DNA from: Saccharothrix sp. ALI-22-I
GTDB taxonomy: Bacteria > Actinomycetota > Actinomycetes > Mycobacteriales > Pseudonocardiaceae
Length of the DNA: 64,000 bases
Reading direction: 5' to 3'
NCBI RefSeq assembly: GCF_001984175.1
Contig: NZ_MTQP01000069.1
Coordinates: forward strand, 868,001 to 932,000
Shown here: positions 26,300 through 34,715 of the stretch, one piece after another
Layout of the letters: every line of letters begins with the position of its first letter
Numbering within the stretch: position 1 is the first letter of the stretch
Made by a program: the position numbers and the translations under genes
The notes under the pieces: generated by a model
Seen by the model: only the letters and a program-made list of their open reading frames with translations
What the model was told of the DNA's origin: nothing
Database searches by the model: none

Positions 26300-26911
26300 T
26301 CAGCCGTCGACCACCTTGGCGGCCTGCCGGAAGGCGTCCACGAGCTGCGGCCACCGCCCCGCCCGGTCCCGGTTGATGGACAGCGGCGACGGGTGGGGCG
26401 CGTTGAACACCTTCAGCTTGTGACCGCGGCCGGACAGCGTCCAGCCGGTGCCCGCGGGCCTGCCCAGCACCACGACCGCCTTCAGGTCGGTCAGCATCCG
26501 CAGCAGCTCCACCAGGTACGGCACCGCCGAACGCAGCTCCGCGGGCGTCGGCTCGCGGTTGGCCAGGTACCAGGGCACCACGTTCCAGTTCAGGCACACC
26601 CGCCGGGACAGACCGGCCTCGGTCATCGCGGCGAACGCGTTGGCGGCCGTCGGGTCGTCGTTGTCCAGGGAGTTGAAGCCGGAGCCGGACTTCGTCGACG
26701 CCGACCCCGGTGACTCCAGCAGCAACAGGACCTTCGAGTTGACACCGCCTCCGGCGGGGTCGAACAGCGGCACGTCGGCCTTGCGCTCGGTGGCGATGCG
26801 TTGCGCGAACTCCGTCAACTTGGCCATGTGCGGCGCTTTGAGCAGCGCCTTCTTCCGTGCGACGACCACGGGGTTGCGGTGGGCCCTCGGCGTGGAGGGG
26901 AAGACGTCCAT
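26300..26911 (-). CDS. Uracil-DNA glycosylase superfamily protein
   Basis: 203 aa. UDG-fold motifs are LLLLESPGSAS (motif with the water-activating loop region) near residue 65, NWNVVPWYL near 110, VVVLGRPAG and the C-terminal HPSPLSINRD loop, placing it with the small SMUG/UDG-like actinobacterial proteins. Activity is not proven by sequence, but base-excision repair or a related role is likely. ATG 26911 preferred over the in-frame TTG at 26920. Confidence 0.8.
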   Translation of the reverse strand: MDVFPSTPRAHRNPVVVARKKALLKAPHMAKLTEFAQRIATERKADVPLFDPAGGGVNSKVLLLLESPGSASTKSGSGFNSLDNDDPTAANAFAAMTEAGLSRRVCLNWNVVPWYLANREPTPAELRSAVPYLVELLRMLTDLKAVVVLGRPAGTGWTLSGRGHKLKVFNAPHPSPLSINRDRAGRWPQLVDAFRQAAKVVDG

Positions 26912-26980
26912 GGTTGGCAAGCGTTCCCGGACCGACCACCCCCTACCATCCGCCGTCCGGGCGGCAGACGGCGATCACAC

Positions 26981-27733
26981 TCAGCTGAATGGCGTGCGGG
27001 GCCGTTCCTCCAGGACGCCGTCGACGTACGTGTCGACCTTCTCGTTGTAGAACGCGACCAGACCCGCGATCGGCGTGCTCTCCCGGACGGGCGTGCGGTA
27101 GGTCCAGACGAGGTTCTCGTGCACGTCCTCGCCGACCACGACGGACCAGTACTCGGCGTTGCCCTTGTACGGGCAGCTCGTGCGCAGGTCGGTGGGTCGC
27201 AGCAGGTCCATCCGGACGTCGGTCATCGGCAGGTAGTAGCGGGCCGGGAGGCCGGTCTCGAACAGGATCACCGGGTGGTGCGAGTTCGCCACCTCGACGC
27301 CGCCGATCTCGACCCGGATGTGCCTGCTGCTGCGCAGGGCGTCGATCCTGGAGTACGGGTCGCGCGGGTGGACGTAGACCGGCTCGTCCTCCTCGAACCA
27401 CTCGTCCATCGCGTCCCACTCCAGCCGGACCAGGTCGCGCAGGGACTCCAGCGGTGACTCCGGGTAGCGCAACGCGGCTCCGGGCGCGGTGCCGGTGCTG
27501 GTCTTCACGTCGTACACCTGGCCGTCACCACGACTGGGTGAACGCCTCACCTCGCCGATGGGCACCAGGGCGGCCCGGAAGTCCGCCACCGGCAAGTAGT
27601 ACGTGGGGTAGTACGGCTTCTCCCACACGAACGCCGGCCGCGTCGTGTCGACGACCAACTCACCCGCCAGATAAACCCGAACCCGCTTGGCCCCGGTCTC
27701 CACGCGCACCCGTCCGCGTTCCGCAGCGCTCAT
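26981..27733 (-). CDS. Tandem DUF427 protein
   Basis: 250 aa with two copies of DUF427: the first around residues 10–105 (KRVRVYLAGELVVDT, YYPTYYLPVADF) and the second about 135–240 (RHIRVEIGGVEVANS, LPARYYLPMTDVRMD, SCPYKGNAEYWSVVVG, NLVWTYRTP). The second copy keeps the CPYKG/YW motifs; the first is divergent. Molecular function is unknown. Its promoter lies in the 245-bp region shared with urtA. Confidence 0.88.
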   Translation of the reverse strand: MSAAERGRVRVETGAKRVRVYLAGELVVDTTRPAFVWEKPYYPTYYLPVADFRAALVPIGEVRRSPSRGDGQVYDVKTSTGTAPGAALRYPESPLESLRDLVRLEWDAMDEWFEEDEPVYVHPRDPYSRIDALRSSRHIRVEIGGVEVANSHHPVILFETGLPARYYLPMTDVRMDLLRPTDLRTSCPYKGNAEYWSVVVGEDVHENLVWTYRTPVRESTPIAGLVAFYNEKVDTYVDGVLEERPRTPFS

Positions 27734-27869
27734 GATTCCGACGCTACGCCGAGTCGGACCTGGTCGCTGTCGTCCGGTCGGCTGCCGCGAACCCGCGAGC
27801 CGGTGACACGTTCGGCGGATGCGGGCGACCGTTCGGATGACGGTTCGGAAACGGGCTGTGAGGGCGGAA

Positions 27870-27913
27870 GGTTACGACTGGGTACGGTGCGCATTGGCCA
27901 CACGACCGTAACC
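27870..27913. promoter_or_regulatory. Candidate GlnR-type sites upstream of urtA
   Basis: GGTTAC (27870–27875) and GTAACC (27908–27913) form widely spaced inverted half-sites in the urtA promoter region, resembling the gTnAC half-site of actinobacterial GlnR boxes; GTTAC-N6-GTACG is the best single match. Nitrogen control of urt genes is usual, but the match is only partial. Confidence 0.35.
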
Positions 27914-27978
27914 TGACGCGTCCGGCACGCAACTTCCGGTTCATACCTTCTCGGTTCCACAGCCGAAAGGAGCCGCCG

Positions 27979-29196
27979 GTGCGTCCCAGAACCCTCAAGC
28001 GCGGTCTGATCGCCCTCCTGCTTCCCGCCCTCCTCGCGACGGCCTGCGTCGACGATCCGAGTTCGAACGCGGGTGCTTCCGGTGACGACATCAAGGTCGG
28101 CATCCTGCACTCGTTGAGCGGCACCATGGCCATCAGCGAGGTGACCGTCCGCGACGCGGAACTCCTGGCCATCGAGGAGATCAACGCCAAGGGCGGCGTG
28201 CTCGGCAAGAAGCTCGTCCCGGTCACCGAGGACGGCGCGTCCGACTGGCCGACGTTCGCCGAGAAGGCGCAGAAGCTGATCTCCCAGGACAAGGTGGCGA
28301 CGGTCTTCGGCGGCTGGACGTCCGCCAGCCGCAAGGCCATGCTCCCGGTGTTCGAGCGCAACAAGGCGCTGCTGTGGTACCCGGTGCAGTACGAGGGCCT
28401 GGAGAGTTCGCCCTACATCTTCTACACCGGCGCGACAACCAACCAGCAGATCGTGCCCGCGCTGGACTACCTGGCCGCGCAGGGCAAGAAGAAGATGTTC
28501 CTGGTGGGCAGCGACTACGTGTTCCCGCGCACCGCCAACAAGATCATCAAGGCGTACGCGGCCGCCAAGGGCATCGAGATCGCGGGCGAGGAGTACACGC
28601 CACTCGGCCACACCGAGTACAGCACCCTGGTGAACAAGATCGCCGACGCCAAGCCGGACGCGGTGTTCAACACCCTCAACGGCGACAGCAACGTGGCGTT
28701 CTTCAAGCAGCTGCGCGGTTCCGGCATCACGCCGCAGACCACGCCGGTCGTCTCGGTGAGCGTGGCCGAGGAAGAGGTCAAGGGCATCGGGCCGGAGAAC
28801 GTGGCCGGGCACCTGGTGGCGTGGAACTACTACCAGACCACCACGACGCCCGCGAACGACGCGTTCGTCAAGGCGTTCAAGGCGAAGTACGGCGCGGACA
28901 AGGTGACCTCCGACCCGATGGAGGCCGGCTACAACGCCGTCTACCTGTGGGCCGCGGCCGTCGCCAAGGCGGGCACCGTCGAGGTCGAGGCGGTGAAGAA
29001 GGCCGCGGGCGGCATCTCGATCGAGGCGCCCGAGGGCACCACCACCATCGACGGCGAGAACCAGCACGTGGCCAAGACCGCGCGCATCGGCCTGGTCCAG
29101 GCCGACGGCCAGATCAAGGAAGTGTGGTCCTCCCCCGGCCCGATCAAGCCGGACCCGTACCTCAAGAGCTACGACTGGGCCGGCGGCCTGAGTTAG
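27979..29196 (+). CDS. urtA: Urea ABC transporter substrate-binding lipoprotein UrtA
   Basis: 405 aa. The signal sequence ends in a lipobox (LLATAC, about residue 18–23). The mature part is a type-I periplasmic-binding fold with UrtA-specific stretches [38 protein letters not shown] and [16 protein letters not shown]. It captures urea for uptake. GTG start with AAAGGAG upstream; 47 bp to urtB. Confidence 0.95.
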   Translation: MRPRTLKRGLIALLLPALLATACVDDPSSNAGASGDDIKVGILHSLSGTMAISEVTVRDAELLAIEEINAKGGVLGKKLVPVTEDGASDWPTFAEKAQKLISQDKVATVFGGWTSASRKAMLPVFERNKALLWYPVQYEGLESSPYIFYTGATTNQQIVPALDYLAAQGKKKMFLVGSDYVFPRTANKIIKAYAAAKGIEIAGEEYTPLGHTEYSTLVNKIADAKPDAVFNTLNGDSNVAFFKQLRGSGITPQTTPVVSVSVAEEEVKGIGPENVAGHLVAWNYYQTTTTPANDAFVKAFKAKYGADKVTSDPMEAGYNAVYLWAAAVAKAGTVEVEAVKKAAGGISIEAPEGTTTIDGENQHVAKTARIGLVQADGQIKEVWSSPGPIKPDPYLKSYDWAGGLS

Positions 29197-29243
29197 CGAG
29201 GTCGCGTCGCCGGAGGCGGCGCAATCCAACACAGGAGGGACAC

Positions 29244-30119
29244 ATGGGGGCATTGGCCAACCAGCTGCCCATCGGACTGAGCATCGCCGCGGTGCTCCTG
29301 CTCATCGCGCTCGGTCTGACGTTCACGTTCGGCCAGATGGGCGTGATCAACATGGCGCACGGCGAGTTCATCATGGCGGGCGCCTACACCGCATACCTGT
29401 TGCAGGGCTTCACCAGCCAGTCGTTCCTCATCGCTCTACCGGTCGCGTTCGTCGTGGCCGGGTTGATGGGGCTGCTGCTGGAGTGGTCGCTGATCAGGCG
29501 GTTCTACGGGCGGCCGTTGGACACGCTGTTGTTGACCTGGGGTGTGAGCCTGGTGCTGCAACAGCTGGCGCGGGACATCTTCGGCGCGCCGAACGTCCAG
29601 GTGACGGCACCGGGTTGGCTGGTGGGCGGCGTCGACTTGCTCGGCGTCCGCCTCCCCTACAACCGGATGTTCATCATCGTGCTGGCCGTGCTCTGCGTGG
29701 TCGGGGTGTGGGTTTACCTGACCAAGCTGCCGCAGGGCCGTCGGATGCGGGCGGTGGTGCAGAACCGGGAGTTGGCCGGGTACAGCGGTATCGCCACCGG
29801 ACGGGTGGACCGGTTCACGTTCCTGCTGGGTTCGGGGTTGGCCGGGGTGGCGGGCGTCGCGTTGACGCTCGTCGGCCCGGTCGGCCCGAGCCTGGGCACC
29901 TTCTACATCGTGGACGCGTTCCTGGTCGTGGTCGCGGGCGGGCTGGGCCAGTTGCGCGGCGCGGTGCTGGCGGCGCTGGCACTCGGATTCCTCAACGGCT
30001 ACCTGGAGTTCTGGACCGACGCGAGTCTGGCGAAGGTGCTGGTGTTCGTGGCGATCATCGCGTTCCTCCAGGTCCGACCGCAGGGCATGTTCGTGTTGAA
30101 GGGGAGGACGCTGGTATGA
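29244..30119 (+). CDS. urtB: Urea ABC transporter permease UrtB
   Basis: 291 aa, LivH-like permease with eight or so helices; MGVINMAHGEFIMAGAYT is the family signature. AGGAGGG sits 5 nt before ATG 29244. Its stop overlaps the urtC start by 4 nt (ATGA). Confidence 0.95.
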   Translation: MGALANQLPIGLSIAAVLLLIALGLTFTFGQMGVINMAHGEFIMAGAYTAYLLQGFTSQSFLIALPVAFVVAGLMGLLLEWSLIRRFYGRPLDTLLLTWGVSLVLQQLARDIFGAPNVQVTAPGWLVGGVDLLGVRLPYNRMFIIVLAVLCVVGVWVYLTKLPQGRRMRAVVQNRELAGYSGIATGRVDRFTFLLGSGLAGVAGVALTLVGPVGPSLGTFYIVDAFLVVVAGGLGQLRGAVLAALALGFLNGYLEFWTDASLAKVLVFVAIIAFLQVRPQGMFVLKGRTLV

Positions 30120-31192
30120 CGTTGGGTCGCATCTCCCTGGTGGTGTGCATCGTGCTGCTGGCGTTGGCGCCGTTGACGCTCTCGCCGTTCCGCCTCGGGC
30201 TGCTGGCGAAGTACCTGTGCTTCGCCATCGTCGCGGTCGGCATCGCGTTGGCCTGGGGTCAGGGCGGGATGCTGACGCTGGGCCAGGGCGTGTTCTTCGG
30301 CCTCGGCGGCTACGCGATGGCCATGTACCTGAAGCTGAAGGAGGCCGGGTCGGCCGGGTTGCCGGACTTCATGGTGTGGAGCGGGGTCGAACAGCTGCCC
30401 GCGCTGTGGAAACCGTTCGGCAACCCGGTGTTCGCGTTGGCGGCGGTGGTGTTGCTGCCCGGTCTGGTCGCGTTCCTGTTGGGGCTGTTGGTGTTCCGGC
30501 AACGGGTGCGCGGCGCGTACTTCGCGATCCTGTCCCAGGCGTTGGCGGCGGCGTTCGTGATCCTGCTGGTGGGCCAGCAGGGCCTGACCGGCGGCACGAA
30601 CGGGATGACGAACTTCACCCAGTTCTTCGGGCTGGACCTGACCGACCCGAACGGGCAGCGCGCCGTGTACGCGGTCGCCGCCGTGGTGCTCGGCGTGACG
30701 TTCCTGGTGGCGAAGCTGCTGGTGCGCAGCCGGTTCGGCCGGCTGCTGGTGGCGGTGCGGGACGGTGAGGACCGGGTGCGGTTCCTCGGCTACGACCCTG
30801 CCGTGGTCAAGACGATCACGTTCACGATCTCCGCGGTGATGGCGGGCTTGGCGGGTGCGTTGTTCGTGCCCATCGTCGGCATCATCTCCCCCGCGCTGCT
30901 CGGTATCGTGCCGTCGCTGGAGCTGCTGGTCGGTGTCGCGGTCGGCGGGCGGTTCGTGCTCGCGGGCGCGATCGCCGGCGCGATCGCGGTCAACTACGCC
31001 AAGACCCTGTTCAGCGAGGACTTCGCCGAGGGCTGGCTGTACCTGCAGGGCGGGCTGTTCGTGCTGGTGCTGGTGTTCGCGCCCAAGGGCCTGGCCGGGG
31101 TCGTCGAGTCGGTGCGCTACCGGCTGTCGTCCCGCAAACAGACCCCGACCGGTTCCGGTTCCGGTTCCGCACCGGTGGAGGTGACGGCGTGA
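30116..31192 (+). CDS. urtC: Urea ABC transporter permease UrtC
   Basis: 358 aa, LivM-like permease. Typical segments are AWGQGGMLTLGQGVFFGLGGYAMAMYL, QGLTGGTNGMTNF and the C-terminal SEDFAEGWLYLQGGLFV, the last characteristic of UrtC rather than amino-acid LivM. A short Gly/Ser tail ends the protein. Overlaps urtB and urtD by 4 nt each. Confidence 0.95.
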   Translation: MTLGRISLVVCIVLLALAPLTLSPFRLGLLAKYLCFAIVAVGIALAWGQGGMLTLGQGVFFGLGGYAMAMYLKLKEAGSAGLPDFMVWSGVEQLPALWKPFGNPVFALAAVVLLPGLVAFLLGLLVFRQRVRGAYFAILSQALAAAFVILLVGQQGLTGGTNGMTNFTQFFGLDLTDPNGQRAVYAVAAVVLGVTFLVAKLLVRSRFGRLLVAVRDGEDRVRFLGYDPAVVKTITFTISAVMAGLAGALFVPIVGIISPALLGIVPSLELLVGVAVGGRFVLAGAIAGAIAVNYAKTLFSEDFAEGWLYLQGGLFVLVLVFAPKGLAGVVESVRYRLSSRKQTPTGSGSGSAPVEVTA

Positions 31193-31938
31193 GCGCGTTG
31201 CTGGAGGTGCGTGGACTGCGGGTGGTGTTCGACGGGTTCGCCGCGATCGACGGGCTGGACTTCACCGTCGAGGAAGGCGAGCTGCGGTTCCTGATCGGGC
31301 CCAACGGCGCGGGCAAGACCACGCTGATCGACGTGGTCACCGGGTTGACCAAGCCCGCGTCGGGCAGCGTCCGGTTCGGCGGTGAGGAGCTGGTCGGCAA
31401 GCGGGAGCACCACATCGTGCGGATGGGTGTCGGCCGCACGTTCCAGACCGCCACCGTGTTCGAGGACCTGACCGTGGTGGAGAACCTGGACCTCGCGGAC
31501 AGTTTCCGGCTGCCGCTGCGGTCGCTGTTCCGCCGGCGGCGCGGCGTGTCCGACGCGGTGGCCTCGGCCCTGGAGGTGGCGGACCTGACGGCGTTGGCCG
31601 ACAAGCCCGCCGGTGTCCTCTCACACGGCCAGCGGCAGTGGCTGGAGATCGGCATGCTGCTGGTGCAGAAGCCGAAGCTGCTGTTGCTGGACGAGCCGGT
31701 GGCGGGCATGAGCCGGTCGGAACGCGAACGCACCGGCGAACTGCTGCACGAGATCGCCTCGACGCACACGGTGGTCGTGGTGGAGCACGACATGGAGTTC
31801 CTGCGCAAGTACGCACGCAAGGTCACCGTGCTGCACCAGGGTCACGTGCTGCGCGAGGGCTCGGTCGCCGAGGTGCAGGAGGACCCCGAGGTGCGCGAGG
31901 TGTACCTGGGGCGGGCCAAGGGGAAGGCGGTGGGCTGA
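31189..31938 (+). CDS. urtD: Urea ABC transporter ATP-binding protein UrtD
   Basis: 249 aa LivG-type ATPase. Walker A GPNGAGKTT is near residue 36, the signature LSHGQRQWLEIG has the UrtD form, and Walker B LLLLDEPVAG follows. GTG start overlaps urtC by 4 nt; the stop overlaps urtE by 1 nt. Confidence 0.95.
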   Translation: MSALLEVRGLRVVFDGFAAIDGLDFTVEEGELRFLIGPNGAGKTTLIDVVTGLTKPASGSVRFGGEELVGKREHHIVRMGVGRTFQTATVFEDLTVVENLDLADSFRLPLRSLFRRRRGVSDAVASALEVADLTALADKPAGVLSHGQRQWLEIGMLLVQKPKLLLLDEPVAGMSRSERERTGELLHEIASTHTVVVVEHDMEFLRKYARKVTVLHQGHVLREGSVAEVQEDPEVREVYLGRAKGKAVG

Positions 31939-32633
31939 TGCTGTCGGTGTCCGAAGTGGATGCCGCCTACGGGCGGGCGCGGGTGCTGTTCGGCGTTGGT
32001 CTGGAGGTGCCAGCCGGGTCGCTGGTCTGCGTCATGGGCCGCAACGGGGTCGGCAAGACGACGCTGCTGAAGACCGTCATGGGCACGCTCACGCCCACCG
32101 CGGGCCGGATCACGTTGGACGGGCAGGACATCACGCGGATGCCGACGCACCAGCGGGTGCGGGCGGGCATGGCGTACGTGCCGCAGGGGCACGTGTCGTT
32201 CCCGCAGCTGACGGTGTGGGAGAACCTCCAGGTCACGCTGGAGGCCACCGCGCACCGCGACCCGTCGGCGGTGGACGAGGCGCTGGACGTGTTCCCTGCG
32301 TTGAAGGAGTTCTTCAAGCGGCCGGCCGGGTTCCTGTCCGGTGGTCAGCGGCAGCAGCTGGCCATCGCGCGGGCGTTGATCACCAGGCCGCGGCTGCTGT
32401 TGCTGGACGAGCCGACCGAGGGCATCCAGCCGTCGGTGATCGACGAGATCGAGAACGCGATCGAGCGGCTGCACCGCGAGGCCGGGCTGACCGTGCTGCT
32501 GGTCGAGCAGTACCTGGACTTCGCGTTGCGGCTGGCCGACAGCTTCGTGGTGATGGACGCGGGCGAGGTCGTGCACGCGGGCGCGGTCGAGGAGCTGCAC
32601 AACGAGGAGGTGCGGCGGATGCTCGCGGTCTAG
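31938..32633 (+). CDS. urtE: Urea ABC transporter ATP-binding protein UrtE
   Basis: 231 aa LivF-type ATPase: Walker A GRNGVGKTT near residue 33, signature LSGGQRQQLAIARAL, Walker B LLLLDEPTEGIQPS, in which TEGIQPSVI is the UrtE form. Completes urtABCDE. No urease structural genes occur in the window. Confidence 0.95.
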   Translation: MLSVSEVDAAYGRARVLFGVGLEVPAGSLVCVMGRNGVGKTTLLKTVMGTLTPTAGRITLDGQDITRMPTHQRVRAGMAYVPQGHVSFPQLTVWENLQVTLEATAHRDPSAVDEALDVFPALKEFFKRPAGFLSGGQRQQLAIARALITRPRLLLLDEPTEGIQPSVIDEIENAIERLHREAGLTVLLVEQYLDFALRLADSFVVMDAGEVVHAGAVEELHNEEVRRMLAV

Positions 32634-32640
32634 CCGCGGG

Positions 32641-33762
32641 TCACCGCCGCCGGCTCGCGCTCGCTGACTGCCGGGCGAGCGCGCCCGCACCCAGGATCAG
32701 CAGGATCGCGACCAGGCCCCAGCGGCGCTGGTCGCGCACGTTGTTGTTGACCGGCGCCACTGTCTCCGCCCGCCGTTCCGGCATGTTGAGGGCGGCCGGC
32801 GGTGGCGGGTTCGGCTGCGGCGGCGTGGGTGCGGGCGTGGTCGGCGTCGTAGTGGTCGTTGTCGTAGTGGTCGTTGTCGTCGTGGTGGTTGTCGTCGTGG
32901 TGGTGGTGACCGGCGGGGGCGGTGGCGCCGCCGCCGGCTGGGTGGTCGTCGTCGGAACGGGCGTCGGATCGGGCGTGGGGGTCGGTGTCGGACCAGGGGT
33001 GGGCGTCGGTGTCGGTCGCGGCGGGTCGATCACCGGGGGCGCGGACAGGCAGCCGGACGAGTCGATGGTGCGCAGCGTCTGCCGCGACGAGATCTCGGTG
33101 ACCACGCCCGAGCCGTCCAGCGCCACCCGCCACAGCGTGCTGCGGCCGTCGTGCCGGTTGTTCGTGGCGTAGAGCGCGCCCTCCGGGCTGAACGTCACCG
33201 CGCCGTAGCCGTGCCCGCCGGGCAGCGGCCCGACCCCGGGCACCTCGCGGACCTTGCCGTTGTGCGGGTTGATGGTGACCACCACGCCGGGCCCGAACGC
33301 GTGCGTCGCGACGCCGTAGAGCAGGCCGTCGGCCGGGTTGACGTCGAAGTCGTCGACGGTCCAGGACTCCCACGGCCACAGCCACGTCTCGTGCACGACG
33401 TGCCCGAAGCGGCCGCCGCCGGGGTCGATGTCCACCGACAACAGCCGCGGGCCGACCCGCACCACCAGCCGCTCCCCCATCACCACGCCCGCCGTGGCGT
33501 GCTTCAGCAGGGGCAACCGGTGCGTCGGCGTGCCGACGACCCGGCCCGCGCGGTCGAGCGCGACCAGCCTGCCGTCGTCGTCCACGCCGTAGACGAGGTT
33601 CTGCCGCGCGGAGAAGCCGATGGCGTTGAGCCGCACGTCGAGCCGGCCGAGGGACGTCGCCGCGCCGGACGGGAACCGCACCTCGAAGGTGGTCGACGGA
33701 CCGTGGTGGCCCGCCTCCACCTGGATGATGGTGCACCCGAGCTGGGCGAGCGCTTCGATCAT
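32641..33762 (-). CDS. Thr/Pro-rich surface protein with N-terminal beta-propeller-like (DUF6923-type) domain and C-terminal membrane anchor
   Basis: 373 aa. Residues about 8–225 form a repeat domain (LGRLDVRLNAIGFSARQNLVYGVDDDG, YGAVTFSPEGALYATNN) like actinobacterial cell-surface DUF6923/SdrD-type proteins. A PT-rich stalk and a run of 21 consecutive Thr follow, then one transmembrane helix (WGLVAILLILGAGALA) and a basic tail, without LPxTG. There is no signal peptide: ATG 33762 overlaps the DUF4239 stop (ATGA) and the sequence enters the mature domain almost at once. Homologues are secreted, so the start is odd. Convergent with urtE. Confidence 0.7.
   Translation of the reverse strand: MIEALAQLGCTIIQVEAGHHGPSTTFEVRFPSGAATSLGRLDVRLNAIGFSARQNLVYGVDDDGRLVALDRAGRVVGTPTHRLPLLKHATAGVVMGERLVVRVGPRLLSVDIDPGGGRFGHVVHETWLWPWESWTVDDFDVNPADGLLYGVATHAFGPGVVVTINPHNGKVREVPGVGPLPGGHGYGAVTFSPEGALYATNNRHDGRSTLWRVALDGSGVVTEISSRQTLRTIDSSGCLSAPPVIDPPRPTPTPTPGPTPTPTPDPTPVPTTTTQPAAAPPPPPVTTTTTTTTTTTTTTTTTTTTTPTTPAPTPPQPNPPPPAALNMPERRAETVAPVNNNVRDQRRWGLVAILLILGAGALARQSASASRRR
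32845..32907 (-). repeat. Low-complexity run encoding 21 consecutive threonines
   Basis: 63 bp of mixed Thr codons (ACG, ACC, ACA, ACT), with an internal 12-bp periodicity at its 5' part on the plus strand. Codon mixing argues for selection on the protein stretch, a probable O-glycosylated stalk, not fresh slippage. Confidence 0.85.
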
Positions 33763-34517
33763 CCGAACCGCGCAACAGCGGCTTCGAACGCCGCCGGGCT
33801 CACCTCGGCACCACCGCCGAACGGGTTCTGCAGCTGGTAGGTCGCGTAGAGCAGCAGCGCGATGGTCGCGGCGAGGGTGGCCACGATGAGCACGTGCGTG
33901 CGCATCAGCGGGCCGCCGAACAACAGCGGCAGGCAGATGGCCAGCACGCTGCCCGCCACCAGCACGAACCACACCACCGAGCTGACCCCGCCGCCGGCCG
34001 CGTCCAACCGCTCCTGCCTGGCCTGGTAGACCTGCCACAGCTGGTTGGCGGCCTCGGTCTTGCGGTCCACCTGCCACTCGTCGGTCGCGGGCGCCTGGGC
34101 CACGACCTGGCGCATCCGGTCGAGCTGGGACCAGCCGGTGGACTCGAAGTCGGTGCCCGCCGTCATCGACGGCCACTCGTCGTTCATCACGGTGGTCGCG
34201 TACGCGCGCGACAGCTCGCGCACCTCCTCACCGGTCTCCTTGGACAGCGCGTCGCTCGCCCACGTGGCCGCGACCAGGCCGTCCGCCTCCCGGTACGAGG
34301 CGTCGCTGGCCTGGGTGACCGCGTCGAACAGGGCGATCAGCACGAACGCCACCAGGACCGCGTGCAGCCCGCCGACGATGGTGAACACCTGCCCCGCGGC
34401 CTCGTTGTTGGCCGACCTGCCCTCGATCTCGCCGTACTTGCGGATCAGGTAGGCCAGGATGGCGGCGACGACCGCCGCACCGCCGACCCACAGCAGACCT
34501 GTGAGGTACACGCTCAT
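33759..34517 (-). CDS. DUF4239 (bestrophin-like) membrane protein
   Basis: 252 aa from ATG 34517. Two N-terminal helices with the family-typical GRSANNEAAGQVFTIVGGLHAVLVAFVLIALFDAV stretch split around residues 5–75, a soluble helical middle (EVRELSRAYATTVMNDEWP) and two C-terminal helices. The family is sometimes called bestrophin-like and has no proven function. Coupled to the downstream Thr-rich surface protein by a 4-nt overlap. Confidence 0.85.
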   Translation of the reverse strand: MSVYLTGLLWVGGAAVVAAILAYLIRKYGEIEGRSANNEAAGQVFTIVGGLHAVLVAFVLIALFDAVTQASDASYREADGLVAATWASDALSKETGEEVRELSRAYATTVMNDEWPSMTAGTDFESTGWSQLDRMRQVVAQAPATDEWQVDRKTEAANQLWQVYQARQERLDAAGGGVSSVVWFVLVAGSVLAICLPLLFGGPLMRTHVLIVATLAATIALLLYATYQLQNPFGGGAEVSPAAFEAAVARFG

Positions 34518-34715
34518 TGACGCCCTTCCGACAACCGGGACGATTTCCACAGATCCGCGAATTCCACGCCTACGAAAACTAGTGATCGCGTGGTTCCGTG
34601 AAAAGGCGGTTCATCCGAGTGCCTCAGGATGCCCAACGGTCAGGTGACCTGCGGACACTGCGAGCGGGATCGATCCACTCGAAACCGATGGGAACCCGCT
34701 CTTCGGGCTAATCCT

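Noticed and set aside
32845-32907. Thr-codon run as a microsatellite or phase-variable tract
   Set aside because: Codons are mixed and the run keeps frame, so it looks like a selected protein stalk.
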